DNA of 64,000 nt from assembly GCA_958510825.1 (NCBI GenBank), contig OY294044.1, positions 80,150,895 to 80,214,894 of the forward strand. The letters are read 5' to 3'. The notes below the pieces were generated by a model. The model was given only the letters and a program-made list of their open reading frames with translations, had not been told where the DNA came from and did no database searches. Shown here piece after piece: positions 1-10,001 of the stretch. Every line of letters starts with the position of its first letter. Position 1 is the first letter of the stretch. The translations under genes and the position numbers were made by a program. Origin of the DNA: Brachypterus glaber (lineage: Eukaryota; Arthropoda; Insecta; Coleoptera; Kateretidae).

Positions 1-740
1 TTAAAATCTTAATGTACCGAATAAGAATGAGCCAATTTATTAAAAAAATCTAGTTTTTAATGCTTTTATAAGGTGTGTATATGTTTTTTGTCCTATTTTA
101 TTTTAATTTGACAGGCGTATTTGATTTTAGATTGGTGTAGAATACTTGAAAACTATTTCTTTTTATTTAGTTTGTTTAAAGCTCTTGCAAATTCAATTTC
201 GAAAAATACCTTTTTGTAGTTGGATATGTTAAAGCACAAGTGAGTAATAAAAGTTTTCTCTTCAAGTTTATGAAAGTATTGTTATAGCCATTTAAACTTC
301 TTGAAATCTAGAGGATCAGATAATGTTATTCGAAGTAAAGTTTCGAGGTTATGTAGTTCTATATACCTAGAATATATATCTACATTGCCCACCATTAAGT
401 GTGCACCATAAGAAAAGGTTTTTATTATTTTAATAAATGGTCTATACCAACTAAAAGAGCATTCAAATTCAAATTAAACATTTAAAATTTGACATTTGTC
501 ACCTGTTATGCGGAAAAAATGCCAATTTAAATTGAGAAAACAAAAACTTCGAAAAAATAGGAATTTGTTTAAAGATTCGAAATGTAAAGTTTTGGTAAAT
601 AGAACAGACTTTCTTTTCCATTTTTCTCAAAAAAAAAACAATTGTAAATTTTTGTTTATACCAAAATTTTGACATGACAAAATAAATCAGTTTTTACTAT
701 TTTTTACCATTTTTTTTAAGGGTCCTTTCGGATATATTTA
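1..740. other. AT-rich non-coding stretch
   Basis: No open frame with recognisable content and no clear terminal repeat. Poly-A and poly-T runs are frequent. I see nothing to annotate here. Confidence 0.5.
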
Positions 741-1180
741 TACAGGGTGATTAATAACTGGCATGCCAAAATTCAAGAGGTAATTCTACATCTAAAAATA
801 TCAAAAAAAGCTCCTATAAAGGTTGGTCCGGACATGAGCCCTAAGGGACCTACGGCCCTTTAAAATTGTAATAAAAATAAGGTTTTTAATTAAAAACTCT
901 GGCATCCTTTAAGCTAGAGCGACAAGCTTTTGCATGTGTACTAGTATTAATAAGGGCAAAAGTTTATATTAATTTTTTTTAAATTTATCCAGAGGCGTGC
1001 CTAGACGGAAAAAAATATGTGAGGCTTAACACATTTTTGCCCCAAACTTATTTATGTGCATGTTTTTTGGATTTTTTTGTAAAAAATATAGATTCCTTGA
1101 ATAAAATTACATAAAAAATGTGATAAGTGTAAGACTGTAGGAGCAACGGTTAACCGTTATGATTAAAATTCTTTAAGAAC
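741..1180 (+). repeat. TACAGGG-ended repeat family, left arm
   Basis: It begins TACAGGGTGATTAATAACTG and carries the family's diagnostic core GGTTGGTCCGG followed by ATGAGCCCTAAGGG. The same core recurs at about 33261, 45617, 46260 (inverted), 54521, 56480 (inverted) and, degraded, 25810 (inverted). Distally it carries the block ending GGCGTGCCTAGACGG and GCCCCAAACTTATT, also seen inverted near 46030-46100. Only one arm is present, so this looks like half of a long-inverted-repeat element. No coding sequence is visible. Its superfamily is not known to me. Confidence 0.7.
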
Positions 1181-1490
1181 AGGAAAGACTCGAGGAAAGA
1201 TCAATTCTTACTTCTAAATTCTACTTCTAAGCAAAGCTCCTAAATTCTAATTTCTATTATATTATAAAATAGTAGTTTTCCATTAAACACTACTAAATAA
1301 AATAATTTTATGTTTGAGATTCCAACTACTCACAATAAAATTCAAATTTATTGTCCACACACCTGTAAATATTTTTATACAATATTTTTCAAAGTTATAA
1401 GTGTCCAAAATTGTGTAATTATTTTTAAGTTTGATATTTCAAGTCCCACTATTTTTCAAAGCTAAATATTAAAATTGTTTTAAATATGCT
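1181..1490. other. AT-rich stretch between repeats
   Basis: No gene or clear repeat recognised. The left part may be residual sequence of the adjoining repeat arm. Confidence 0.35.
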
Positions 1491-1590
1491 GGAGTGTTAT
1501 GCCCATGTTAATGGTATAGGAAAATGGCGTTACAGGGGGGGGGGTCCAAAATTATTAAAATTGGCGTTACGTAATACTTGAACGTTCCCT
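1491..1590 (+). repeat. Half copy of a G-tract MITE
   Basis: This matches the right half of the complete palindromic copy at 29016-29162: GGAGTGTTA(T/C)GCCCATG, then a run of ten G, then GCGTTACGTAATACTTGAAC and GTTCC. It abuts the LINE relic that starts at about 1593, so either the LINE or a deletion removed the other half. Confidence 0.7.
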
Positions 1591-1592
1591 TA

Positions 1593-2340
1593 ACCCTAAC
1601 ATTACTCTGAGTGTGCGCTTTCGAATTGTAAACACTCCGGTGCTACGGCCCCAAAAGATTATACCAAACTTCAGCAGAGATAAAAAGTTAGCATGATACA
1701 CTATCTTAAATACCTCGAAACTTACATAAGATTGAAGTACTCTTATAGAATACATAGCCCCACTCAGCCTCCTACCCAATTCTTCAGTTTGCAAGCCCCG
1801 CCCTAGATTTTGGTCTAGGTGGAGTCCTAAGAACTTGGTGGTTGTAGAAGTGCTGGCATCATCAATAGGAACCTGCTCCGGGGTGTTTCGAAATTTGACA
1901 TTGATGTTTTAAAAAATATAATATTGGTTTTATTTTTATTAAGTATTAATTTGTTCTCCAAAAACCACTGAAGTAATCCATTTATACTATTTTGGTGTTT
2001 GTTCATCAAGTCTTCAAATTTCTTCGCTTTAGTTATTTTATTTGTGTCATCTGCGAAATTGATAAGAAGGCCGGTGCCTATTGAGGATGCCATGTCATTA
2101 ACATAAATGACAAACAGAACTGGACCTATGACACTTCCCTGCGCGATCCCCAAGAATAACTCGATTAAATCCGAAACATATTCTTGACCGTCTTTAATGA
2201 TTCCTACTTTCTGAGTTCTTTTTTTAAGGTAAGATTTAAACCAGCGCAGTGCTGCTCCCCTCACTCCATACCGCTCGAGCTTTTTAATAAGGACATCATA
2301 ATCTATTGTCTCATAGACCTTCGAAAGCTCTAGAAACACC
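1593..2340 (-). pseudogene. Non-LTR retrotransposon reverse transcriptase relic (5'- and 3'-truncated)
   Basis: Reading on the minus strand, 2339 to about 1897 encodes the central reverse transcriptase domain of a CR1/Jockey-like LINE. Visible are block A (FLELSKVYETIDYD), the GIAQGSVIGPVLF block and the FADDT catalytic motif. Near 1895 a frameshift moves the homology to another frame (TSTTTKFLGLHLDQN, then GRRLSGAMYSIRVL and FGIIFWG), which continues to about 1593. The usual first catalytic Asp of block A appears as Glu. The 5' end is cut inside the RT domain, and the 3' part of ORF2 and the tail are missing. It is a dead fragment. The terminal codons of the downstream open frame (1567-1592) come from the neighbouring MITE, not the LINE. 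Confidence 0.85.
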
Positions 2341-3150
2341 GCGATTATGTACTCAATATAATAATAATTGTTTATACGATTAAGTCTGATTCACTTTCAG
2401 CTCCCTACTAGAATAAAGTAGGTCAACCGAAATTTGTCTAAATAAATCTATTGAAGCAATGTTATATTTAAAAATTTTAACACAAAATGTATTTTAAACA
2501 CCATAACAAAGCATTGACCGTCCGTTTTCTTCGTCAATTTTGTTTATCTAGCTTTTGCTGAGAAACACCGTGAAGAAGTATTCTTTTGTTGATATCAATA
2601 TTTTATTTTGATTTTAAAATAATTTTAACTTGCGTTTAAGTATTTGAAAAACTGCAATACACTATTCACTGTAAAGAGCATTCTATGGAACGACCTTTTT
2701 ATAATTACACTTTTTTTTCAAGCGTAATAAATTGTCCTTATTTTGTAACAAAACAAACTACGTAAAATTATTCTTTTTTACAGCGTTAAAAAAAGCTAGC
2801 GAATTTGCCACTGTATTAATTTAAATAAATTGAAATAAAATAAAATTTATTTAGTATTTTTAAATAATTTATGTATTTTTAAATAATTTGTATAAAAAAA
2901 TACTTTTTACGGACTTTTTATTTTTTTATTATTTAAAAACATGCATATTTTAGAACGCTTAAATAGTATGTTTTAGTCGGAGTAAAAGTGCGTTTTGTAT
3001 CTGCAGTTGTCATACTCGATAAGCTCGTCCATCAATCCTACAGATTTTTCAAAAAAGAGTCACTTTTACTCCTAGTGAAAAATATATCCTCAAACTATTC
3101 TTACTTTTTTTGGATACCTTTTTGAGATAACCTGTCACATTTAACATATC
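2341..3150. other. AT-rich non-coding stretch
   Basis: Only short A/T runs and a small direct duplication of TATTTTTAAATAATTT near 2855-2890. No gene or bounded element recognised. Confidence 0.45.
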
Positions 3151-3280
3151 GGTACCTCAATTCTAAACTGCTGTATCTCGAACTAGGTCAGGTCATAAAT
3201 GTCACCGGAGGCACAGCAGCGTTCAGAGTGAAGAGGCCAAGACCTAGTTTTGAGATACAACGGTTTGGAACGGAGGTACC
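3151..3280. repeat. Short palindromic MITE (about 130 bp)
   Basis: The arms at 3151-3189 and 3241-3280 are inverted copies of each other. They begin GGTACCTC and end ACTAGGTC around a 50-base loop, with several mismatches. The size and hairpin form fit a MITE. I could not find a target duplication. The minus-strand open frame that overlaps it is not credible as a gene. Confidence 0.6.
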
Positions 3281-3340
3281 CGTATGGCTTAAAAAATTAC
3301 TTTTATTAAGGGCATATCCACAACCTCGCATAACAAGCAT

Positions 3341-3426
3341 AATACATAAGAATGCGATACTGTGATTGACTTGAGGTGTCGTCATGTATCTTGTTGGCCA
3401 ATCACGGCATCGTATTCTTATGTATG
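3341..3426. repeat. Palindromic repeat with core CCAATCACGGCATCGTAT
   Basis: The left arm (ATACATAAGAATGCGATACT) and right arm (ending CATCGTATTCTTATGTAT) pair around a short loop. The same core is found at 15166-15190 and, inverted, at 16710-16740, where the two arms are 1.5 kb apart. This copy is the compact form of the family. Confidence 0.65.
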
Positions 3427-3432
3427 TCAAAC

Positions 3433-4034
3433 GAATTTTTACGCTACAAAAACGATGTGTAAGGAACATTTTTCAATTAAATGTGTTAGAAAATTGTAAA
3501 CAACACTTTATAAATAACGGTTTACTTATATTAACTAGTTTATATATTTATGAATGTGTATTATTTGTTAAAAACAACTCTAATTTATTTGATGAAAATA
3601 ATCACCCACACCAAAACAGAAACATCGTTCTTGTATGTGTAAAGTATAATTTCGCTTATTTTCAAAAAAACGCCGAGTATATGATTGGTAAAATTTATAA
3701 TAAAGTTCGAAAGAATATAAAAAATCAACCCCTAAATAAGGGAGACAACAAATTTATTCTAGAGTAAAATTTTATTTTACAGTACTCGGTTGTAGTATAC
3801 ATTTTAATTTATAAATTATAATCTGTATAATAATATTATTTGTCGTTTCCTTATTTGTATGTTCTTTTTATTTTATTTATTCTATAATATTATTTTAAAC
3901 TTATTTGTAAACTGTAAATTTTATTCTTGTAATTATTTTATTGTAATTTTTATTATTGTAACATTGACTTGTTCTACGCCTACTGGTATACATGTATTAT
4001 ACATTGAACAATAAAGCATAAACTAAACTAAACT
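3433..4034 (+). pseudogene. LINE 3' end with ORF2 C-terminus and 3' UTR
   Basis: Codons from 3433 to the stop at 3767 read as the C-terminal region of a CR1/Jockey-like ORF2: RIFTLQKRCVRNIF, then a LTSLYIYECVLF block, common to arthropod LINEs downstream of the RT domain. About 265 bases of AT-rich 3' UTR follow, ending in AATAAAGCATAAACT with a TAAAC microsatellite tail to about 4034, the normal terminus of such an element. The upstream ORF2 is absent, so this is a standard 5'-truncated insertion. The ATG at 3384 lies in the adjoining palindrome and is not the real start. The antisense relic at 1593-2340 stops near the residue where this copy begins, but the opposite orientation argues against one insertion. 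Confidence 0.8.
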
Positions 4035-4189
4035 ATTATGTTCTTATGCATTTCTGAATAGGCCTTAAAATATCGAATAGCGTTGAAAAATCAACGGGTA
4101 GATATACCTTGCAACAAAACATTTAGACCCCGTACTTCAGTCAAAATATTTAAGATAAATTTTAAACATAAATTTGGGGTTGCACATTC

Positions 4190-4560
4190 CGAGAGAAAAT
4201 ACATAGCGTGTATTATACTATTCACAGAGCATAAGCGCTAGAATAGTATAATACGGTAGTTTCGAATTTCCCACAATTGCCGAAAAATGTCCTAGAAAAT
4301 TAAATTATTGGATACAAATGTGTACACGTGTTTCATAAAAAATAGGGAAATTTGAAAAAGTGCTTCTGTTCGTCTGTCCATCCATCTGTTCGTCCATCCG
4401 ATGTCACGTTTTTAGTGAATTATCCAATCGACTCGAAATTTTAAGGAAAAATCAAGTTCTATAAGAGAAAGATTGTTTTTGATATAATTTCCCCAAAAAC
4501 AAAGAGTTATGGGGGGTTAAACTTAAAAAAATTGAAAAGGAAAAGTCTTAATGACGTAGG
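4190..4560 (+). repeat. Dispersed repeat family X, copy 1
   Basis: A hairpin (TATTATACTATTC paired with GAATAGTATAATAC, 4209-4253) leads into GGTAGTTTCGAATTTCCCA, a GTCTGTCCATCC-type pyrimidine-rich block at about 4370-4400, GATGTCACGTTTTT, and an AAGAGTTATGGGGGG end. The same order of blocks occurs at 20695-21060, so this is a genuine dispersed family. It has no open frame. Confidence 0.65.
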
Positions 4561-5020
4561 GGGAGATACCCATTAATGGGATACCTTTTTTTAAACGGCT
4601 GCCAAAATTTTATTTTTAATCTTTTATACGTAATTTTATTTTACTTATCATATTTATGAACAAAAGAACACAGTTCAAGTGTTGAACCTGAATAATATTA
4701 ATTTTTACCAAAACTACAAGCATTTAAAAAAAAACTTAACTTGTCCCATTCAAGAACACGGTATTATTGAATGGGAGAAGAATAAAAATTGCTATTAAAG
4801 ATAACAAATCATGAAAATAGCTATTATTATCACTATTATTAATAAAAATAAACCTATAATGTCATTTCATAACAAAAAATTTAGCTGTTAAAGTGTTACA
4901 TTATTTTTTTAACATCTATTTTTCAACAATATATTTAAATTATTTTACCAAAGTTTGATTCATGTTTTCTTAAATTAGTATCAAATATTAGTTTGACTTG
5001 AGTTCTAACCCATCAAATGT
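4561..5020. other. AT-rich non-coding stretch
   Basis: No gene. The phrase TTGTCCCATTCAAG occurs at 4741 and twice at 5572-5608, so it flanks the foldback that follows. The simplest reading is an older repeat that the foldback interrupted. Confidence 0.4.
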
Positions 5021-5480
5021 GATGTTTGCAAACATTGGTCCGTTGGCCGCCCGTTGGCAAACCCACATACTGAGGAGACATCAGCCGCTCTAAGGCCGCA
5101 TACGACGGGTCAATGTTGGCAAAATTTCACTGGTCCTATATTGGTCGCGAGAAGGCCGCTTTAAAGCCAACGATAATTTCGATCGTAAAATCGTACATTG
5201 GCCAATTTAAGACAGCAGTCTTATGAACCAACCTAAGGCCGGCCAATGATAAATTTCCAACTTGAAAATTGAAAAAAATTTCGTTAGCCTTCGGGCGGCC
5301 AATGGAGGGCCAATGTAGTTTTGCCAACATTGACCCATCGTATGCGGCCGTAGAGCGTCTGATGCCTCCTCAGTATGTAGACCAAATGCGGGTTTGCGAA
5401 CATTGGTCTAATGTAGGAAACATTGGCACGCCAATGTTGGGCCAACGAACCAATGTTTGCTGGGAAGCCTTCCAAATTGT
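5021..5480. repeat. GC-richer foldback element with CCAATGTT subrepeats
   Basis: Long imperfect inverted arms: left about 5030-5145 with AACATTGGTCCGTTGGCC, GGCCGCATACGACGGGTCAA and TGTTGGCAAAA; right about 5290-5480 with the complements, ending AACCAATGTTTGCTGGGA. The GC content is well above the flanks. Short palindromic units such as GGCACGCCAATG and CCAACATTG recur many times on both strands. Open frames inside it on both strands are palindrome artefacts. The family is not identified. Confidence 0.7.
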
Positions 5481-6189
5481 TTTATCGGTAGTACACTAAA
5501 CACTTTCTGTCCTTTAAGAATGATTTCTTATTTAAAAAAGATGAATAGGAATTAAATAAGCAATAAAATATTTGTCCCATTCAAGGAAACGAAATTTGTC
5601 CCATTCAAGAATACTAACAATATCCTCAAAAAAAAAATAGGATAAAGATTTACCTTTGTCTGTAATATTCGATTATTTGGTATATGTTTCGTGTTGTTTT
5701 AGATTATTACATAAACCAAATTCAAACAATTTCCTTTTGCCTTTCGTCAATAAAATATCTTTCAAAATTATTAAAAAATTTACTTTTGACTTGGTAAAAC
5801 TAACTTTTAAATTTGTGAAAAACCCAGCTGCCTAAAGTTTGCCATTTTTTATTATTTTTTAACTGCACATGTAGAGCCATCTAAGCATGGTAATAAAAAC
5901 CAAAAAAAACGAAGCATAGTTCAGAAACAGGCACTGTCCTCCTACTTTTTTTAGAAAAAACTAATTTTGTTTTGTCCTATGGTCTATGGTAACTATTTTC
6001 GTGACAAAAATTGTGCAAAAATCGTGACAAAAATCGTGAAAAAATACATGGGGTTCGAGCCATAAGACATTTCCAATGTCAACAACATACAAACATGGGC
6101 CTTATTAAGGTTAGTTCATATGCAAAACCTCGTTTGTCTCTCTATCTCAAAGGGTATCAGAGTCATTATTTAAAAACCTTTTTCATAAC
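5481..6189. other. AT-rich non-coding stretch
   Basis: It contains TTGTCCCATTCAAG twice (5572-5608). Otherwise I see nothing that can be supported. Confidence 0.4.
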
Positions 6190-6197
6190 AATTTTAA

Positions 6198-6301
6198 TAG
6201 AGCACTAGATAGGCAGGTTTGTTAGGGTAGGTAGGTAGTTTACACCTGCGGAACCACTCAAACTACCCACCTACAAACAAACCTACCTATCTAGTGCTCT
6301 A
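6198..6301. mobile_element. 104-bp MITE with 8-bp target duplication
   Basis: A hairpin-shaped element with termini TAGAGCACTAGATAGG and CCTATCTAGTGCTCTA, flanked on both sides by AATTTTAA (6190-6197 and 6302-6309). The termini match those of the 2.2-kb element at 7770-9993, so this is its non-autonomous derivative. A TAGAG start with an 8-bp duplication fits the hAT superfamily, though P-like elements also give 8-bp duplications. The near-perfect arms and exact duplication suggest recent insertion. Confidence 0.88.
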
Positions 6302-6309
6302 AATTTTAA

Positions 6310-6985
6310 AGAGTCGCAACTCCCTTAGTGGTTTTTTATGTTTTTTGATGTAGAATCATCTTCTTTAATGTGCTACATAAGACAGCAAACACCGTGTATA
6401 GTACACACTTTATAAATCAATAAAATATGTATTAAAAAATGTACAGAAAAATTAAACATTCATTTGTGTATGGAAAGTTTTCGCAACCATTTCCTTTCCA
6501 ATCGTTTGAAAAAGTACAACTTCTCAAATGCAAATACATGCGAAAATTTCTACTTAACGCACGTTTGTAGAAAAAAATATAAGCGTCGTTGAATAGAGAA
6601 TTAGAGCACTTTTTCATTATGGCCCAAAAAGGGTCTAATAGGTACATATGTGGTATAAAGGAACCAAATTAGTCAGTTTCCTAAAATAATTAATTTCATT
6701 TTGTTTTGAACTAAGGGAGAAATCAATTAGGTTATTATGTGTTAAGGTTCTTTCGCTTTTATTAAAAGGAAAGTTTTGGAAAGATTTGGAACAAGATTGA
6801 TTTAGAGTCTGACCGACGCGTCGGTAATAAATATATTAAAATCGATCGCATTACATTTTCGGATTAAGAATTTCATGAAACGTAGAGAAAATGTGAAAAA
6901 AGTGTATTAAACGGTCTGGTTTTATAAAACTTTTGAAGAAAACGTCCGATTAAAAAAATTCATTCGTCAAATGATTCAGTTATAG
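6310..6985. other. Non-coding stretch
   Basis: Nothing gene-like. A perfect 14-base palindrome ACCGACGCGTCGGT lies near 6812-6825. It may be a chance motif. Confidence 0.4.
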
Positions 6986-7761
6986 TTTTACTACAGTCAT
7001 TAAACAGGAAAGGAAACTGCGAAAAAAATTCCTCAGTCAAAAAAAAGTAATTTTTCCCATAGATTTTGGGATGAGGAATCCAGTAAAAAAGTCTACCGAT
7101 TTTTGAGATATGAACGACCCTTAAATGGCCCTAAAAGGCCCCAAAAAGCTGTTTTTTGCCCTATAACTTTTGATTAAAACCTAGTAGAAACAAAAACCGT
7201 ACAGAAAATGAAAAAGAACAAAAAATGCAATAAAATCGCTTTATAAAGTTTTTCCTTAGTTTCTATTGGTTGGGAGATATAACGCATTTAAAGTCGTAAT
7301 TCACTCGGTGTTAGAACATTTTAGCACTGGCTGCCAGTTGAATACCCTTTTATATATCGCGTTAATATCTTTCAAAATATCTTACATATATCTATGGATG
7401 ATTTATGCAAAATTTCAGCTCAATCGGATTAGGGGTTACGAAACCCCTATACGGCCCCTATTATTTATATACGCCCTAGTTTTTAGGGTTCTAAGCTGAA
7501 CAGAACGTTCAAAATATGTAGTATTATTATTTTTTGGTCAAGGAATATTATGACATAAAGTCTACCAGACTAAGAGGCACACAGAAAAAGATAAGGCCCT
7601 AAAAGCCCCCTAAAACACGTTTTTTTGCATATATCTTTTTTGTAGTTGGTCGGACAAAAATTAAAATTAGATTAAATCAAAGAGCGGTACAAATAGAATC
7701 AAAAAGATTCCAAACATATTTTTCTCAATTTTCATTGGTTAGAAGATATTTTTTTTTTGTA
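6986..7761 (+). repeat. Left arm of an interrupted foldback element
   Basis: It begins around CTACAGTCAT, then CTGCGAAAAAAATTCCTCAG, and carries GATTTTGGGATGAGGAA, AATATCTTACATATA, GATGATTTATG and GTTTTTAGGG. All of these occur in reverse complement at 10002-10500. A part of it (about 7250-7420) is repeated in direct orientation from about 7728 across the inserted THAP element to about 10100. It is therefore an old foldback with internal tandem subunits, split by the insertion at 7770-9993. No coding sequence. Confidence 0.7.
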
Positions 7762-8105
7762 GTTTAGACTAGAGCACTAGATAAGTAGTTTGTTAGGGTA
7801 GGTGGGCTTTTGAGTCGTTCCGTAGGAGAGTACCGACATACCCACGATTTCAGACCGCAAGAAATTTTCCTAGAAACAGGACTAGTCGTTGCCAGGGCAA
7901 AAGCATTGTTGATATCGAGTCTGTTTTACACAAAACATTTGGGCTAACTCGAGGTTTTTTTTTTAGGTTAAAAGTGTTTGACATTATTGTGACATTTTCA
8001 ATATTTTTATGCAAATTTTCTAATAAAATAGTTTTTTTAATGTGTTTTGTTCAAGAATTGTATAAAAGCTATAGTGCATTCTGTTTTTTTTTATTTAATG
8101 AGTTA

Positions 8106-8108
<3 letters not shown>

Positions 8109-8174
<66 letters not shown>
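8109..8174. repeat. (TA)n microsatellite
   Basis: About 33 uninterrupted TA units. The plus-strand open frame running through it (7974-8237) is a simple-repeat artefact. Confidence 0.95.
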
Positions 8175-8176
<2 letters not shown>

Positions 8177-8523
8177 TTATTTACGATTTATGTGGTGTGT
8201 TCATCAAATGCTTGCATTTTGCTCTTTTAAAAGGTAATTTTCTTAATCTTATTTAAAAAATTAATTAATTTATTATAATATTAAATCATGTAATATTTAT
8301 TATAATTATTATTAATATAAATGCGTAACCTACAACTAGAGATATACATTTATAAATATATTGAATACAGTGTACTAATTTAATGACCTAAAATATACTT
8401 ACTTATTTAAATTAAGGCTTGATGAAATAAAACTTAATCACCATTGCCATCTGCAGATATAGATACACTTCTGTGCCCAATTTTGCGTTGGGACAAATTT
8501 TGCGAATAAATGCTTAGGCGTCA

Positions 8524-8579
8524 AAGTGTTTTCCACTCGGGTGATGATTCGGTATCATCACCTGGGTAGAAAACACTTA
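8524..8579. repeat. Imperfect hairpin
   Basis: AAGTGTTTTCC and GGGTGATGAT pair with ATCATCACC and GAAAACACTT around a four-base loop. It may be the remains of a small MITE inside the 2.2-kb element. Confidence 0.55.
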
Positions 8580-8799
8580 CCTTGACCCCAAAATATGTCC
8601 TAATACAAAAGTACATATCTAGTTTATATACCAATAGAAAAAAAAACAAACCAAAAAAAAGTACATTCAATAAATTTATTAATTTAAAAAAAAAATAAAT
8701 AAATATTATTTACAATAGTGTAACATAAAAAATATAAAATATTTATTGTAATTAATTACAAAAATATTTAAAATACATATATTTACCCTAAATCTAGTG

Positions 8800-9555
8800 C
8801 TAAAAATTAAAGGAAATTGCGTATAGGTTCTTATACGGGTCAAAATCAAAATTTTTACTACTTTCTTGTCCCCACCCTAAAAAAAGTTATTAGATTATTT
8901 TTTTTTAATAATCTTACATATTCAGGTACTACTCAACTAGTTTTATTTGAAAACTTAAGATACAGTGTAATAAATATTTTATGTTGAGAGAAAATACTGG
9001 TTTAATAGTCAATTTAACAAAATTTTGTTGTCCCCAGCAACATTAATACACATTTTTACACATATTTATTTTATGTGTACAAAGTGTTGCATTGTATTTA
9101 CTTCTTTCTAATTATCTTTTAAAAGACAGTTATTTTATGTACTTAGCAAAGCTTTTGAGATCCAACAAAAAAATTAGTATCAATAATATTTTATAATCAT
9201 TATTTACTTTAAAAAATAATAATTGTTATCTTTCTTAAGAAAGATATTTACCATTAACAAAAATAGTTGGAACTGCGTTATCCATTAAAAGAATCTTCCC
9301 ATCTCGTCTTTTGTTGTTGAATTGGTTTCTTTCGAAGTGATCCTAATAGTAATTAAAATCTAATTGCATTGAATTAAAGAAGTAAAAGAAACAATATATT
9401 ACCTCACAAACATAGCCTGTTTTTGGATTCCAGTCTTTTCGACCCATATTTTTTAGCCAAACTTTCCGCCTTTCTGGGTTACTCGGCAGATGAAATATTC
9501 GCTTTCCATCCCCATTTGTAGTTGGACAGCCTAACGCTGAACAATTTGATGGCAT
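8800..9555 (-). CDS. THAP-domain protein, three predicted exons
   Basis: Exon 1 (9555-9403) starts MPSNCSALGC and ends at Cys-Glu. A GT donor follows, then a 60-base intron with a TTAG acceptor. Exon 2 (9342-9252) resumes with Asp-His-Phe, so the splice recreates the C-x2-H half of the zinc site. It continues to AVPTIF, the motif that normally closes a THAP domain. The full C-x4-C...C-x2-H pattern is thus present, with the conserved Pro (HLPSNP) and Trp (KVWLKNM). THAP domains bind DNA through this C2CH zinc finger. A third exon at 8876-8800, after a 375-base intron, keeps the frame for 25 codons to a TAG stop but has no recognisable content and is uncertain. The predicted product is about 106 residues, essentially a lone DNA-binding domain. 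The ATG at 9585 would add 10 residues, but MPSNCSALGC is the normal family start. A truncated transposase or a competing DNA-binding protein is possible. Confidence 0.7.
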
Positions 9556-9606
9556 TTTATTAAATGAAAATAATTTTAACCTCACTTTTTAAAATATAAA
9601 TGTCAC

Positions 9607-9820
9607 GGGTGTAGATCCAAAAGCCGTTAATTGCAATAGTAATTTGTAGCATATATTTAAATATTTTGGAAATATTAGGATTATATTTATAAAATTTAGT
9701 TTTTAAATTAACTATTAGGCAAAAAACAATGTATAAGTATAAAACTATTTTAATTATAATATTTTTTATGTCTAAAATATATTGTTATTTTAGTTAACGG
9801 CTTTTGGCTTCATGTAACCC
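9607..9820. repeat. Inverted repeat upstream of the THAP gene
   Basis: GGGTGTAGATCCAAAAGCC plus GTTAA at 9607-9630 pairs with TTAACGGCTTTTGG and the rest to 9820, arms of about 25 bp. It is probably a nested MITE of about 214 bp lying just upstream of the THAP start codon, so it may contain or disrupt that gene's promoter. Confidence 0.6.
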
Positions 9821-10001
9821 AAATTAAATTTAACAACAATTAAAATCAGACATTTACATCGTTTAAATTTTCCTTTTTATGACGCACTTCCGTCCGGCAT
9901 TTTCGGTCTGAGAAAGTGGGTATGTCGGTACTCTCTTTGTGTAGTCTGTAAGCTACCAACCTGCCCTAACAAACCAACCTATCTAGTGCTCTAGTTTAGA
10001 C

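Larger units (their letters stand above)
7770..9993. mobile_element. 2.2-kb DNA transposon carrying a THAP gene
   Basis: The left terminus TAGAGCACTAGATAAG and right terminus TATCTAGTGCTCTA are inverted. Homology continues inward as GAGAGTACCGACATACCCAC on both sides, giving about 80-100 bp of imperfect terminal repeat. The exact 8-bp duplication GTTTAGAC is present at 7762-7769 and 9994-10001. A THAP-domain gene lies on the minus strand near the right end. The rest is non-coding, with a TA microsatellite, a hairpin and a nested MITE-like repeat. TAGAG ends and the nTnnnnAn pattern of the duplication fit hAT, while a THAP domain and an 8-bp duplication fit P-type elements. No transposase catalytic domain is left, so this copy cannot be autonomous. 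Confidence 0.85.

Noticed and set aside
1593..4034. A single LINE insertion with inversion joining 1593-2340 and 3433-4034
   Set aside because: The halves are nearly complementary in protein order and opposite in strand, but 1.1 kb of unrelated sequence with two MITEs lies between and the families may differ; two separate fragments are simpler.
5136..5499. Three overlapping open frames on both strands
   Set aside because: They lie in the GC-richer foldback, where stop codons are rarer, and have no recognisable content.
7974..8237. 87-codon open frame across the TA repeat
   Set aside because: Its length comes from the TA microsatellite, which reads as alternating Tyr-Ile in this frame.
9556..9585. 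Upstream ATG giving a longer THAP protein
   Set aside because: THAP domains begin near the initiating Met, and MPSNCSALGC matches the usual start; the extra 10 residues look random.
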